From Candidatus Eubacterium faecigallinarum (GTDB taxonomy: Bacteria > Bacillota > Clostridia > Oscillospirales > Acutalibacteraceae): a stretch of 64,000 bases of DNA. Numbering within the stretch: the first letter of the stretch is position 1; each line of letters opens with the position of its first letter. Below are positions 1 to 7,363 of this stretch, in pieces. The notes under the pieces were generated by a model. It was not told where the DNA came from. It did not search any database and saw only the letters and a program-made list of their open reading frames with translations. The position numbers were made by a program, and so were the translations under genes. The stretch covers positions 1 to 64,000 of the forward strand of contig DXDN01000011.1 of NCBI GenBank assembly GCA_019115455.1, written 5' to 3'.

Positions 1-2
1 TA

Positions 3-587
3 AGATGGTGTGATGTCGATCTGGAGAACGATGTTATTGATGTAAATCATACTTTGGTTTACTATGACCACCGTACTGATGGTAGTAAAAAAGGTTGCTA
101 CTTTAATGTCAATACGCCGAAAACTCCGGCTGGAAAAAGAAAAGTGCCAATGCTCAGTTTTGTGAAAGAGGCAATTATAATGGAAAAGGAAAGGCAGGAG
201 TTGCTTGATCTTCATTGTATCGCTACCATTGACGGATACACAGATTTCATTTTTATCAATCGCTTCGGCAATCCACAACATCAGGGAACGCTCAATAAAG
301 CAATCCGCCGCATAATTCGTGACTGTAATGATGAGCAGTTTTTGAAGAACGAAAATCCCGAAGTGCTGCTTCCGCATTTTAGCTGCCATTCATTAAGACA
401 TACATTTACGACGAGAATGTGCGAAGCGGGCGTGAATGTCAAGGTCATTCAAGACACGCTTGGTCATAAGGATATTTCAACAACGCTTAATATCTATACC
501 GATGTAACGAAGGAGCTTCGGCAGTCCGAATTTGAAGGTCTTGACTCATATTTCAAAAGCGAGTATAATAAAGTGTCTAACGAATAA
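3..587 (+). CDS. Tyrosine recombinase/integrase, C-terminal part (5' end outside window)
   Basis: The frame is open to the left edge, so the N-terminal DNA-binding part lies outside the window; any internal start here is an artefact. The visible part is the catalytic domain of a Tn916/Tn1549-type integrase. It carries the H-x-x-R box in HSLRHTFTTRMCEAG and the LGHKDISTTLNIYTDVT segment with the second histidine and the nucleophilic tyrosine. Such enzymes excise and integrate conjugative or mobilisable elements through a covalent phosphotyrosine intermediate. The gene reads toward ilvD and no other mobile-element gene follows, so the element probably lies to the left and ends in the following gap. 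The family is clear; the host element is not visible. Confidence 0.9.
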   Translation, partial: RWCDVDLENDVIDVNHTLVYYDHRTDGSKKGCYFNVNTPKTPAGKRKVPMLSFVKEAIIMEKERQELLDLHCIATIDGYTDFIFINRFGNPQHQGTLNKAIRRIIRDCNDEQFLKNENPEVLLPHFSCHSLRHTFTTRMCEAGVNVKVIQDTLGHKDISTTLNIYTDVTKELRQSEFEGLDSYFKSEYNKVSNE

Positions 588-898
588 GTGGCATTTCTTG
601 AGCGAGGATAAAAGCTTCTACACCATTTACACCAATTTATACTCCAATCCCCCGAAAAACTACACGAATTTATAGGGATATAGCGATTCCGGAAGAAACG
701 CTGTTTAGACCTGTTATGAGATATGAGGAGGTTTAGGACGGATTGAAAAGATGGTTGCTTTCGTCCCCACAATGAAGCCTCTTGATAAATAAAGACTGAT
801 AATTATATCAGACATTTAACAGTAAAAAACAAGCTGTAAAATGTAAAAGCAGTGCTGACTGATTTTAACTCTTAACACTTGCTTGAAGAGCGATATTG
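588..898. mobile_element. Gene-free stretch, probable right end of the integrated element
   Basis: About 300 bases without a credible gene between the integrase and the ilvD upstream region. Near 616-647 there are about three imperfect copies of an 11-12 bp unit of the form TTTACACCAAT. In Tn916-like elements the integrase N-terminal domain binds short direct repeats near the element ends, so these may be arm-type sites. The exact att core cannot be fixed because the left end is not in the window. The reverse-strand frame here has no ribosome-binding site and resembles nothing known to me. Confidence 0.4.
616..647 (+). repeat. Imperfect tandem repeats near TTTACACCAAT
   Basis: Successive copies read roughly CTACACCAT, TTTACACCAAT and TTATACTCCAAT. 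They lie 30 bases after the integrase stop, where arm-type integrase sites of conjugative transposons are often found. Function is inferred from position only. Confidence 0.35.
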
Positions 899-934
899 TT
901 AAGGAAAATATATATTTGCTTATATTATCCTTAA
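899..934. promoter_or_regulatory. Inverted repeat upstream of ilvD
   Basis: The arms TTAAGGA-x-AATATA and TATATT-x-TCCTTAA face each other across a few bases, giving 13 matches with one mismatch. There is no T-tract, so it is not a terminator. A weak promoter-like pair (TTGTTA at 896-901, TATATT at 921-926, spacer 19) overlaps it, and the ilvD Shine-Dalgarno follows at once. It could be an operator or an RNA hairpin near the start codon. No T-box or BCAA leader peptide was seen. Confidence 0.35.
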
Positions 935-951
935 AGTAAGGAGAAAATATT

Positions 952-2613
952 ATGAGATCAGATTTAATTAAAAAAGGCCCCTCAAGGGCTCCTCACCGTT
1001 CATTGCTCAGAGCGCTGGGCATTGATGAACTTGAAATGAAAAGACCGTTCGTAGCGGTTGTTAACTCAAAGAGCGACTATATTCCGGGTCATATGCATCT
1101 GGATAAAATCGCTGAGCAGGTAAAGGCAGGCATCAGAAATGCCGGCGGCGTTCCCTTTGAGTTTAACACTATCGGCGTTTGCGACGGTATTGCTATGAAC
1201 CATAAGGGTATGAAATACTCTCTTTGCTCAAGAGAGCTTATTGCCGACAGCATCGAGGTAATGCTTACCGCTCATCCGCTGGACGCAGTTGTGTTTATTC
1301 CTAACTGCGACAAGATAGTACCCGGTATGCTTCTTGCGGCTTGCAGACTTAATCTGCCATGTATTTTCATCAGCGGCGGACCTATGCTTCCGGGAAAAAG
1401 CACCGAAACTACTAACAGAATCGGTCTTTCCGAGCAGTTTGAGTATGTAGGCGCCAATGCAGTAGGCAAAATGAGCGATGAAAATCTTGAAAGCTGTGCG
1501 TTTACAGCTTGTCCAACCTGCGGTTCCTGCTCAGGTATGTACACAGCCAACTCCATGAACTGCCTTACCGAAACTATCGGTATGTCCCTTCCGGGTTCAG
1601 GCACCATTCCTGCGGTAATGAGCGCACGTCTCAGACTTGCCAAAATGGCAGGCGAAAGGGTTATGGAACTTCTTAAGGAAGATATTAAGCCCTCTGATAT
1701 TATTACAGATAAAGCAATCGAAAACGCCATGAGAACCGATATGGCTATCGGCTGCTCAACAAATACAATTTTGCATTTAACTGCCATTGCACATGCGGCA
1801 GGTCATGATATAAATCTCGACGACCTGGACGCTTACGGCAGAAAGACTCCTCAGATTTGTAAGCTTAATCCTGCTTCATCAGTGTTTATTACCGACCTTA
1901 ATGACGTCGGCGGCATTCAGGCAGTTATGAAAGAGCTCGCCAGAGGCGGTATGATAAGCACGGACGCACTTACTGTCAGCGGCACGGTTGCCGACAGAAT
2001 TGCAAAGGCTCCCGACGCAGACGGCGAAATCATCAGAAAACTTGAAGACCCGTTTTCTGCCGACGGCGGTATCGCTGTTCTTCGCGGCAATCTTGCAGAG
2101 GACGGCGCAGTAGTAAAGAAGGGTGCGGTTGCTCCGGAAATGATGCAGCATAAAGGCCCTGCAAAGTGCTATAACAGCGAGGAAGAGGCAATTGCCGCAA
2201 TCAACGGCGGCAAGGTCGTTGCAGGCGACGTTGTTGTTATCCGTTATGAGGGACCGAAGGGCGGCCCCGGTATGAGAGAGATGCTTTCACCTACTTCGGC
2301 TATTATAGGTATGGGTCTCGGCTCCTCCGTTGCTCTTCTTACAGACGGCCGTTTTTCCGGCGCTACAAGAGGTGCTTCCATCGGTCATGTAAGTCCTGAG
2401 GCAGCTATGGGCGGCACTATTGCCCTTGTTGAGGACGGCGACGAAATCGAGATTGACATCCCGGCAAGAGTACTTAGAGTTAATGTTTCCGACGAGGTTT
2501 TGGCAGAGCGTAAGGCAAAATGGCATCCTCCTGTTCAGGAACTTTCCGGTTATCTTAAGAGATATGCACAGCATGTAACCAGCGGTGCAAAAGGCGCTGT
2601 TTTTGAAGATTAG
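952..2613 (+). CDS. ilvD: Dihydroxy-acid dehydratase
   Basis: Catalyses dehydration of 2,3-dihydroxy-isovalerate and its isoleucine counterpart to the 2-keto acids, the third common step of valine/isoleucine synthesis, in the cytoplasm. Length 553 aa is normal for IlvD. Family motifs seen are NCDKIVPGM (Cys119, Lys121), the cluster segment [18 protein letters not shown] (Cys190, Cys193), [11 protein letters not shown] and GRFSGATRG near the C-terminus. The ATG follows the Shine-Dalgarno AAGGAG. No other ilv gene is nearby; the next gene starts 10 bases after the stop and is an envelope protein, so the cotranscription looks functionally mixed. Confidence 0.97.
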   Translation: MRSDLIKKGPSRAPHRSLLRALGIDELEMKRPFVAVVNSKSDYIPGHMHLDKIAEQVKAGIRNAGGVPFEFNTIGVCDGIAMNHKGMKYSLCSRELIADSIEVMLTAHPLDAVVFIPNCDKIVPGMLLAACRLNLPCIFISGGPMLPGKSTETTNRIGLSEQFEYVGANAVGKMSDENLESCAFTACPTCGSCSGMYTANSMNCLTETIGMSLPGSGTIPAVMSARLRLAKMAGERVMELLKEDIKPSDIITDKAIENAMRTDMAIGCSTNTILHLTAIAHAAGHDINLDDLDAYGRKTPQICKLNPASSVFITDLNDVGGIQAVMKELARGGMISTDALTVSGTVADRIAKAPDADGEIIRKLEDPFSADGGIAVLRGNLAEDGAVVKKGAVAPEMMQHKGPAKCYNSEEEAIAAINGGKVVAGDVVVIRYEGPKGGPGMREMLSPTSAIIGMGLGSSVALLTDGRFSGATRGASIGHVSPEAAMGGTIALVEDGDEIEIDIPARVLRVNVSDEVLAERKAKWHPPVQELSGYLKRYAQHVTSGAKGAVFED

Positions 2614-2623
2614 GAGACTTTTC

Positions 2624-3259
2624 ATGAGTAGTGGAAAGGGCAGAAAATCCGGTGAAAGAGGATTGTTTCGCAATTATTTTGTGTATATAATTTCCTTTTT
2701 GGCTATAGCTTTGGCAATTACGGTGTGCGCACTGCTTATTGCAAATGAGCCAGTTACCGAGCTTGTTCACAAGGCGGAAAACCACTTTTCTGCGTCGGCA
2801 CGGGATATTCGTGATGATATTGACCCGAACAGCAGGGAAAAGGAATATATAGGCAGATACGGCGACAGGCTCGGCAGTATTTCCATTGATAGCTGCGGTG
2901 TGAACTGCGATGTATTTTACGGCTCAAACCGTGCGTCAATGCGTGTGGGAGCCGGATTAAGCGACAATGAGTCCGCAGATCTTGGTTCAAACTCAGTGAA
3001 GCTCATTGCAGGCTATGATGAAACGTATTTTTCCGCACTGAAATATGCAAAGGTCGGCGACGTAATAAATATTTATGCAGGGGATACGCAGTATTCTTAC
3101 CGTATAACGGACGCAAAGTATATTGAAGCCGATACCCAGGCGTATAATTCACAGGACAAGGACATGCTGGTGCTGTGCAGCATTATGTCTGATTTTTCAC
3201 AGCACAGCGGCGAATATTATTACGTTTTCGCCGACAGAATTAACGGGGAGGGTGAGTAG
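2624..3259 (+). CDS. Membrane-anchored sortase-like protein lacking catalytic His and Arg
   Basis: A 211-aa protein with a cytoplasmic basic N-terminus, one membrane segment (about residues 17-40) and an extracellular domain that follows the sortase pattern: LGSISIDSCGVNCDVFYGSN, a G-x-G turn, KLIAGYDETYFSALK, KVGDVINI and DMLVLCSIMSD. In active sortases the third block contains AGH with the catalytic His, the Cys sits in a TLxTC block, and an Arg lies in the last strand. Here His is Tyr131, Cys185 is kept, and the last strand reads GEYYYVFAD without Arg. It is probably a non-transpeptidase sortase fold. ATG 2624 is chosen because TAGGAG precedes it; the longer frame reads back into ilvD. No LPxTG protein was found here. 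Confidence 0.6.
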   Translation: MSSGKGRKSGERGLFRNYFVYIISFLAIALAITVCALLIANEPVTELVHKAENHFSASARDIRDDIDPNSREKEYIGRYGDRLGSISIDSCGVNCDVFYGSNRASMRVGAGLSDNESADLGSNSVKLIAGYDETYFSALKYAKVGDVINIYAGDTQYSYRITDAKYIEADTQAYNSQDKDMLVLCSIMSDFSQHSGEYYYVFADRINGEGE

Positions 3260-3260
3260 T

Positions 3261-4106
3261 ATGCCGGATTCCCGTGAAAACAAAGTATCAGTCGTTTTGA
3301 GGGTGCTTTTGTCCTTCGTATTGTTCGCTCTTGTTGTTGTAATCAGCCTTGCATTTTGTGCAAAAATGACTGTTTTAAACAAAGACGCAATAGTTGACAG
3401 ATTTGCCTCCTATGAATATGTGTCAGAGGTAAAGAACAGCACAGTGCAGTATGTTTCTGATGTCTATGTAAGAAATGGTCTTGACTGTGACAAACTTAAT
3501 GATATAATTGATGACGAACTTGTAAGGGATTCTGTTAAGACGTATATAGCCGGTAATATCGGCTCGGAAAATGTTTATAACGAAATAACGTATACTGAGT
3601 CAGTGGATGGCATTTGCGACTCAGTGGAATCCGATATAAGGGATCAGATTAAGCTCAAAGGACTTGAATATAACGAAAGCAAAGTCAGCGAAATCAAGGA
3701 ATCCGTAAACAGCTATTTGCTCAATGAGATAGAGGTCGGATTTTCAGGATTAAAAACGGCAATGAATGTCGGAGCTATCGCCACCACGGTTATAATAAGC
3801 GTGGGAGCGTTTTTCGCACTGGCAGCTTTTCTAATCCTTGTGTTTATCGGCAAGGTAAGGTACAGGTCAGTCAGAGCTGCCGGCATTAGCTTCTATGCCG
3901 CAGGATTTTATGAAATCATTATTTCAATAATGGTATTCATAATCTTCAAATTTAAACATTTAGATATTTTCCCGATTTACCTCAGGGAGCTGGTGATGGA
4001 CTGCATATATTCGTGTGCAGGCAGTATCACGGCGGCAGGTTTTACGGCGCTTTTAGCAGGACTTATTATTTCCGTAGCCGTATGGAAAATGAAACGAGGG
4101 AAATAA
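3261..4106 (+). CDS. Membrane protein, four predicted helices, unknown function
   Basis: Not a family I recognise. The 281-aa product has a membrane helix at about residues 12-34, an acidic extracytoplasmic segment of about 130 residues (roughly 36-168) with predicted helices, then three membrane helices (about 169-196, 207-229, 248-275) and a short basic tail. ATG 3261 is two bases after the sortase-like gene's stop and is preceded by GGGGAGG, so the two are translationally close. The ABC ATPase gene follows after 14 bases. This topology is not that of a Wzm/TagG permease, which has six helices and no such extracellular segment, but it could be a partner in the same envelope process. Confidence 0.65.
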   Translation: MPDSRENKVSVVLRVLLSFVLFALVVVISLAFCAKMTVLNKDAIVDRFASYEYVSEVKNSTVQYVSDVYVRNGLDCDKLNDIIDDELVRDSVKTYIAGNIGSENVYNEITYTESVDGICDSVESDIRDQIKLKGLEYNESKVSEIKESVNSYLLNEIEVGFSGLKTAMNVGAIATTVIISVGAFFALAAFLILVFIGKVRYRSVRAAGISFYAAGFYEIIISIMVFIIFKFKHLDIFPIYLRELVMDCIYSCAGSITAAGFTALLAGLIISVAVWKMKRGK

Positions 4107-4120
4107 TCAGAGGTGAAAAA

Positions 4121-4957
4121 ATGGATAAGGATGTAGCAATTTCAGTAAGAAATGTAACTATGACTTTTAATCTTAACAAAGAAAAGGTCGATAATCTTAA
4201 GGAATATGTGATAAAATTTCTTACACGAAAACTGGAATACAAAAAATTCTATGCGCTCAAAAATATCAACATTGAGGTAAAGAAGGGCGAGCATCTTGCC
4301 ATTCTGGGGCTTAACGGCGCCGGAAAAAGTACGCTTTTGAAAACCATAGTAGGTGTGTATAAGCCGGTTGAGGGCACTATTGAAAAGAGTGGCGTTGTGG
4401 CGCCGCTTCTGGAGCTTGGTGCAGGCTTTGAGCCGAATTATACCGGCGAGGAAAATATTTATCTTTACGGCTCGATTCTCGGCTATACAAGAGAATATAT
4501 TAAGGAAAAGTTTGACGAGATTGTTGAGTTCTCCGAGCTTGGAAGTTTTATAAAAGTTCCTATCAAGAATTACTCAAGCGGTATGAGAGCAAGGCTCGGC
4601 TTTTCAATCGCCACAGCTGTTGAGCCGGATATCCTTATTCTTGACGAGGTGCTGTCAGTAGGCGACGCCGCATTCAAGAAAAAAAGTCTTGCAAAAGTTC
4701 AGTCACTTTTTGATAAGGGAGTAACTGTTCTTTTCGTTTCCCACAGTATCGAACAGGTAAGGGCAATTTGCGACAGGGCAATACTCCTTGAGCACGGCGA
4801 AATTATTGCCCAGGGTGATATAGAGGACGTTATACCTATATATAATCAGAAAACAAAAAAGAAACCGGCAAAAAAAGCGGCGTCTTCAGAAGCTCCGGCT
4901 GAAAAGACTGCTGATGAAAAATCCGAGCCGGCTAAAGAAGAAAAAGTAAGCGAATAA
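4121..4957 (+). CDS. ABC transporter ATP-binding protein, Wzt/TagH type
   Basis: A 278-aa nucleotide-binding protein that would power export of a polysaccharide or teichoic-acid-like polymer. Seen: Walker A GLNGAGKS (63-70), signature YSSGM (151 onward), Walker B ILILDE (171-176), a switch histidine in FVSHS, and the N-terminal region with NLKEYV and KKFYALKNIN typical of the TagH/Wzt/RfbB branch. The C-terminus is a Lys/Ala/Pro/Glu-rich tail of about 35 residues rather than a Wzt carbohydrate-binding domain. ATG 4121 is preceded by AGAGGTG; an upstream ATG at 4082 would overlap the previous gene. No ABC-2 permease gene adjoins it, which is unusual for this branch. A terminator follows. Confidence 0.85.
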   Translation: MDKDVAISVRNVTMTFNLNKEKVDNLKEYVIKFLTRKLEYKKFYALKNINIEVKKGEHLAILGLNGAGKSTLLKTIVGVYKPVEGTIEKSGVVAPLLELGAGFEPNYTGEENIYLYGSILGYTREYIKEKFDEIVEFSELGSFIKVPIKNYSSGMRARLGFSIATAVEPDILILDEVLSVGDAAFKKKSLAKVQSLFDKGVTVLFVSHSIEQVRAICDRAILLEHGEIIAQGDIEDVIPIYNQKTKKKPAKKAASSEAPAEKTADEKSEPAKEEKVSE

Positions 4958-4962
4958 ACAAC

Positions 4963-4995
4963 AAAGCCCCCGGTGTAATTGCACCGGGGGCTTTT
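4963..4995 (+). terminator. Rho-independent terminator
   Basis: Perfect 10-bp stem GCCCCCGGTG/CACCGGGGGC flanked by A3 and T4, six bases after the ABC ATPase stop. It closes the ilvD-to-ABC unit. Confidence 0.93.
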
Positions 4996-5057
4996 GATTT
5001 GTACTGTGTTGTTTTTGGGCGAACGGAGGATGAAGACGCTGTTTTGCCAACAAACTC

Positions 5058-5088
5058 TTGACTTTTTATTTAAAAGTGGTATTATACT
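5058..5088 (+). promoter_or_regulatory. Sigma-A promoter of the rimP-nusA-infB operon
   Basis: TTGACT at 5058-5063 with TATTAT at 5080-5085 (spacer 16) or TATACT at 5083-5088 (spacer 19). It lies about 75 bases upstream of rimP, downstream of a terminator. Confidence 0.7.
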
Positions 5089-5112
5089 ATTAGTTAGTTT
5101 ATAGTCTCATGG

Positions 5113-5140
5113 TGAGAGTGGGTTTTGCGACCCGCTCTCA
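5113..5140 (+). promoter_or_regulatory. Leader hairpin upstream of rimP
   Basis: Eleven-pair stem TGAGAGTGGGT/ACCCGCTCTCA with one G-U pair and a six-base loop, in the 5' untranslated region. No T-tract follows directly; a purine-rich ribosome-binding site AAGGGGG and six T residues come 11 bases later. It may protect the message or act in attenuation; this is inference. Confidence 0.55.
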
Positions 5141-5163
5141 TATCATTATAAGGGGGTTTTTTC

Positions 5164-5652
5164 TTGGCTTCAGGCAAAGGGAATACAGTTTCCAGAGTAT
5201 ATGAGATAGTGGCTCCTTATGCAAAAGAGCTCGGTCTTGACATTTGGGATATCCGTTTTGTCAAGGAGGGTACGGACTGGTATCTCAGAATATTTATCGA
5301 CAAAGAGGGCGGAGTTTCCATTGACGACTGCGTGGACCTAACTCACGCCGTAACCAAGCCGCTGGACGAGGCTGATCCCATCAGCCAGAGCTACACCCTT
5401 GAGGTAAGCTCGCCCGGTGTGGAAAGAGAGCTTGTAACTGACAGGCATTTCGAGCAGTCTGTGGGAGAAAAGGTGATGCTCAGGCTGATACGTCCTATTG
5501 AAAAGGTAAGGGATTTCAGCGGCACGCTCAGGGCATACGAGAGCGGAGTAATAACACTGGAACTTCCCGACGGCGAGGAGCTTACAGTAAACAAAAAAGA
5601 TACGTCATACGTTAAGCTTGACGATTTTAATATAAATGATTTTAATAACTGA
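5164..5652 (+). CDS. rimP: Ribosome maturation factor RimP
   Basis: Cytoplasmic factor needed for maturation of the 30S subunit. The 162-aa product has the two-domain layout of the family with motifs DIRFVKEGTDWYLRIFID, SIDDCVDLT and YTLEVSSPGVERELVTDRHF. Start is TTG 5164, supported by AAGGGGG at 5150-5156 and by the expected N-terminus; no in-frame ATG gives the full first domain. It opens the conserved rimP-nusA-rnpM-ylxQ-infB-rbfA operon and is followed by nusA after 32 bases. Confidence 0.95.
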   Translation: MASGKGNTVSRVYEIVAPYAKELGLDIWDIRFVKEGTDWYLRIFIDKEGGVSIDDCVDLTHAVTKPLDEADPISQSYTLEVSSPGVERELVTDRHFEQSVGEKVMLRLIRPIEKVRDFSGTLRAYESGVITLELPDGEELTVNKKDTSYVKLDDFNINDFNN

Positions 5653-5684
5653 TGTTAATGTGATTTGGAAAGGATGATAGGAAA

Positions 5685-6740
5685 ATGAGTAAGGAATTTT
5701 TTGAGGCTGTTAAAATGCTTGAGGCGGAGAAAGGCATACCTGCCGATTATCTTTATGAAAAAATATCAGCAGCGATAGTTGTTGCCGCAAAGCATGATTA
5801 TAACGGCAAGGATATAGTACACTGCGATATAGACGAAGAAAAGCAGAAAATCAAGGTATATGTAAGGAAAAATGTAGTTGAGGAGATTGAAGATCCCGAT
5901 ACTGACCTTACCCTTGAGCAGGCTCAGGCAATAAGAAAATCTGCAAAAGTAGGCAAGACCATAGATATTCCGCTTAAGACAAAGGATTTCGGCAGAATTG
6001 TGGCTCAGACGGCAAAGCACGTTATCCGTCAGGGTATCCGCGAAGCTGAGAGGGGACAGATGCTTCAGGAATTCAAGTCTAAGAACCAGGAGCTTGTAAC
6101 CGCTAAGGTTGAAAGAATTGACCCTGTTACAGGTAACGCAACCCTTGAAATCGGCAAGAATCAGACAGTTCTTCCTAAGTCTGAGCAGGTGCCGGGCGAA
6201 GTGCTGACAGAAGGTCAGTCCATCAAGGTATTCATAGTTGACGTAAAAGAAAACGGAAAGGGTCCGAAGATCATGATATCAAGGACTCACCCCGGACTTG
6301 TAAGGCGTCTGTTCGAGCAGGAAGTGCCTGAGATCTATGACGGCACTATTGAAATCAAATCAGTTTCACGTGAGGCTGGCTCAAGAACAAAAATCGCAGT
6401 TTATACCAAGGATGAGGACGTTGATCCAGTTGGCGCCTGCATAGGACCTAAGGGACAGCGCGTTTCAAATATTGTTGAGGTTCTTGGCGGAGAAAAGATT
6501 GATATCGTAAATTACAGCGACGATCCGGCTCAGTTTGTAAGCGCAGCGCTTGCTCCGTCGGACGTTTGCTCAGTTGAGATTCTTGATGAGAGCGCAAAGA
6601 CATGCAGGGCAACCGTACCGGACGATCAGCTCTCACTCGCTATCGGAAACAAGGGTCAGAACGTAAGACTTGCGGTAAAACTCACCGGATGGAATATTGA
6701 TATTAAGCCTGAATCCGGATTTTTCGAGGGCGTTGAATAA
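5685..6740 (+). CDS. nusA: Transcription termination/antitermination factor NusA
   Basis: RNA polymerase-associated elongation factor acting in pausing, termination and antitermination. At 351 aa it is the short Firmicutes form: N-terminal polymerase-binding domain (about 1-125), S1 domain (about 130-200), then two KH domains marked by VDPVGACIGPKGQRVSNIV and LAIGNKGQNVRLAVKLTGW. The C-terminal acidic repeats of proteobacterial NusA are absent, as usual in this phylum. Shine-Dalgarno AAAGGATG precedes the ATG. It sits between rimP and rnpM as in most Firmicutes. Confidence 0.97.
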   Translation: MSKEFFEAVKMLEAEKGIPADYLYEKISAAIVVAAKHDYNGKDIVHCDIDEEKQKIKVYVRKNVVEEIEDPDTDLTLEQAQAIRKSAKVGKTIDIPLKTKDFGRIVAQTAKHVIRQGIREAERGQMLQEFKSKNQELVTAKVERIDPVTGNATLEIGKNQTVLPKSEQVPGEVLTEGQSIKVFIVDVKENGKGPKIMISRTHPGLVRRLFEQEVPEIYDGTIEIKSVSREAGSRTKIAVYTKDEDVDPVGACIGPKGQRVSNIVEVLGGEKIDIVNYSDDPAQFVSAALAPSDVCSVEILDESAKTCRATVPDDQLSLAIGNKGQNVRLAVKLTGWNIDIKPESGFFEGVE

Positions 6741-6765
6741 TTTACTCATTATTAGGTGATAAGTA

Positions 6766-7032
6766 ATGAAAACGAAAAAGATACCGTTAAGAATGTGTAC
6801 CGGATGCGGCGAAATGCACGACAAGCGGGAGCTGGTCAGGGTGGTAAAAAGTCCTGACGGCGAGGTGTCGCTGGACCTCACCGGTAAAAAATCCGGCAGA
6901 GGAGCTTATGTCTGCAAAAACCCCGAATGCTTGAAAAAAGCGAGAAAAAAGAGAGCTTTTGAACGTGCTTTTTCAATGCAGATAAGCGACGAGGTTTATG
7001 CCGCTATGGAAGAAGAAATGATAAATGGCTGA
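6766..7032 (+). CDS. rnpM: RNase P modulator RnpM (YlxR family)
   Basis: Small basic RNA-binding protein of 88 aa. Family landmarks are RMCTGCGEMHDKRELVRVV and GRGAYVCKNPECLKKARKK, including the conserved Cys pairs and GRGAYVC box. B. subtilis YlxR has been shown to bind the RNase P RNA and modulate activity, hence RnpM. The gene overlaps the following ylxQ gene by eight bases, which suggests translational coupling. Confidence 0.93.
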   Translation: MKTKKIPLRMCTGCGEMHDKRELVRVVKSPDGEVSLDLTGKKSGRGAYVCKNPECLKKARKKRAFERAFSMQISDEVYAAMEEEMING

Positions 7033-7363
7033 CGACAAGATATTATCCCTGCTGGGGTTTGCCCGCAGAGCAGGTAAGCTCTCTATGGGGCACGACGCCG
7101 CACAGCAGGCTTTGTTTAAAAAGCAGGCAAAGCTTGTGCTGTTTTGCGGCGATGCTTCACAAAGGCTTGTAAATGAGTTTAATGTTACAATAAAAAAGCA
7201 TAATATTAAAACAGCGGCAGTCATAACAAAATATACCATGGATGAAATAAGCTTTTCGCTTGGATACCGCGCAGGCGTTATTACGGTAAATGACGAAAAC
7301 TTTTCCAAACGGATTGTTGAATTATTAAAACAGGAGGCAAATGCGAATGGTAATAAAAGTTAA
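7025..7363 (+). CDS. ylxQ: L7Ae/L30e/S12e-family ribosomal-associated protein YlxQ
   Basis: A 112-aa member of the L7Ae fold that binds kink-turn-like RNA. It shows the typical opening LSLLGFARRAGKLSMG, then KLVLFCGDASQRLVNEF and later KRIVELL. It is the standard fourth gene of the nusA-infB operon. Start ATG 7025 lies within the end of rnpM. Its 3' end overlaps the start of infB by up to 17-23 bases. Confidence 0.93.
   Translation: MADDKILSLLGFARRAGKLSMGHDAAQQALFKKQAKLVLFCGDASQRLVNEFNVTIKKHNIKTAAVITKYTMDEISFSLGYRAGVITVNDENFSKRIVELLKQEANANGNKS

Noticed and set aside
494-772. Minus-strand frame overlapping the integrase end
   Set aside because: No RBS, overlaps the catalytic Tyr region, no recognisable product.
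780-951. T-box or BCAA leader peptide upstream of ilvD
   Set aside because: No T-box consensus, no specifier stem and no Leu/Ile/Val-rich short frame were found.
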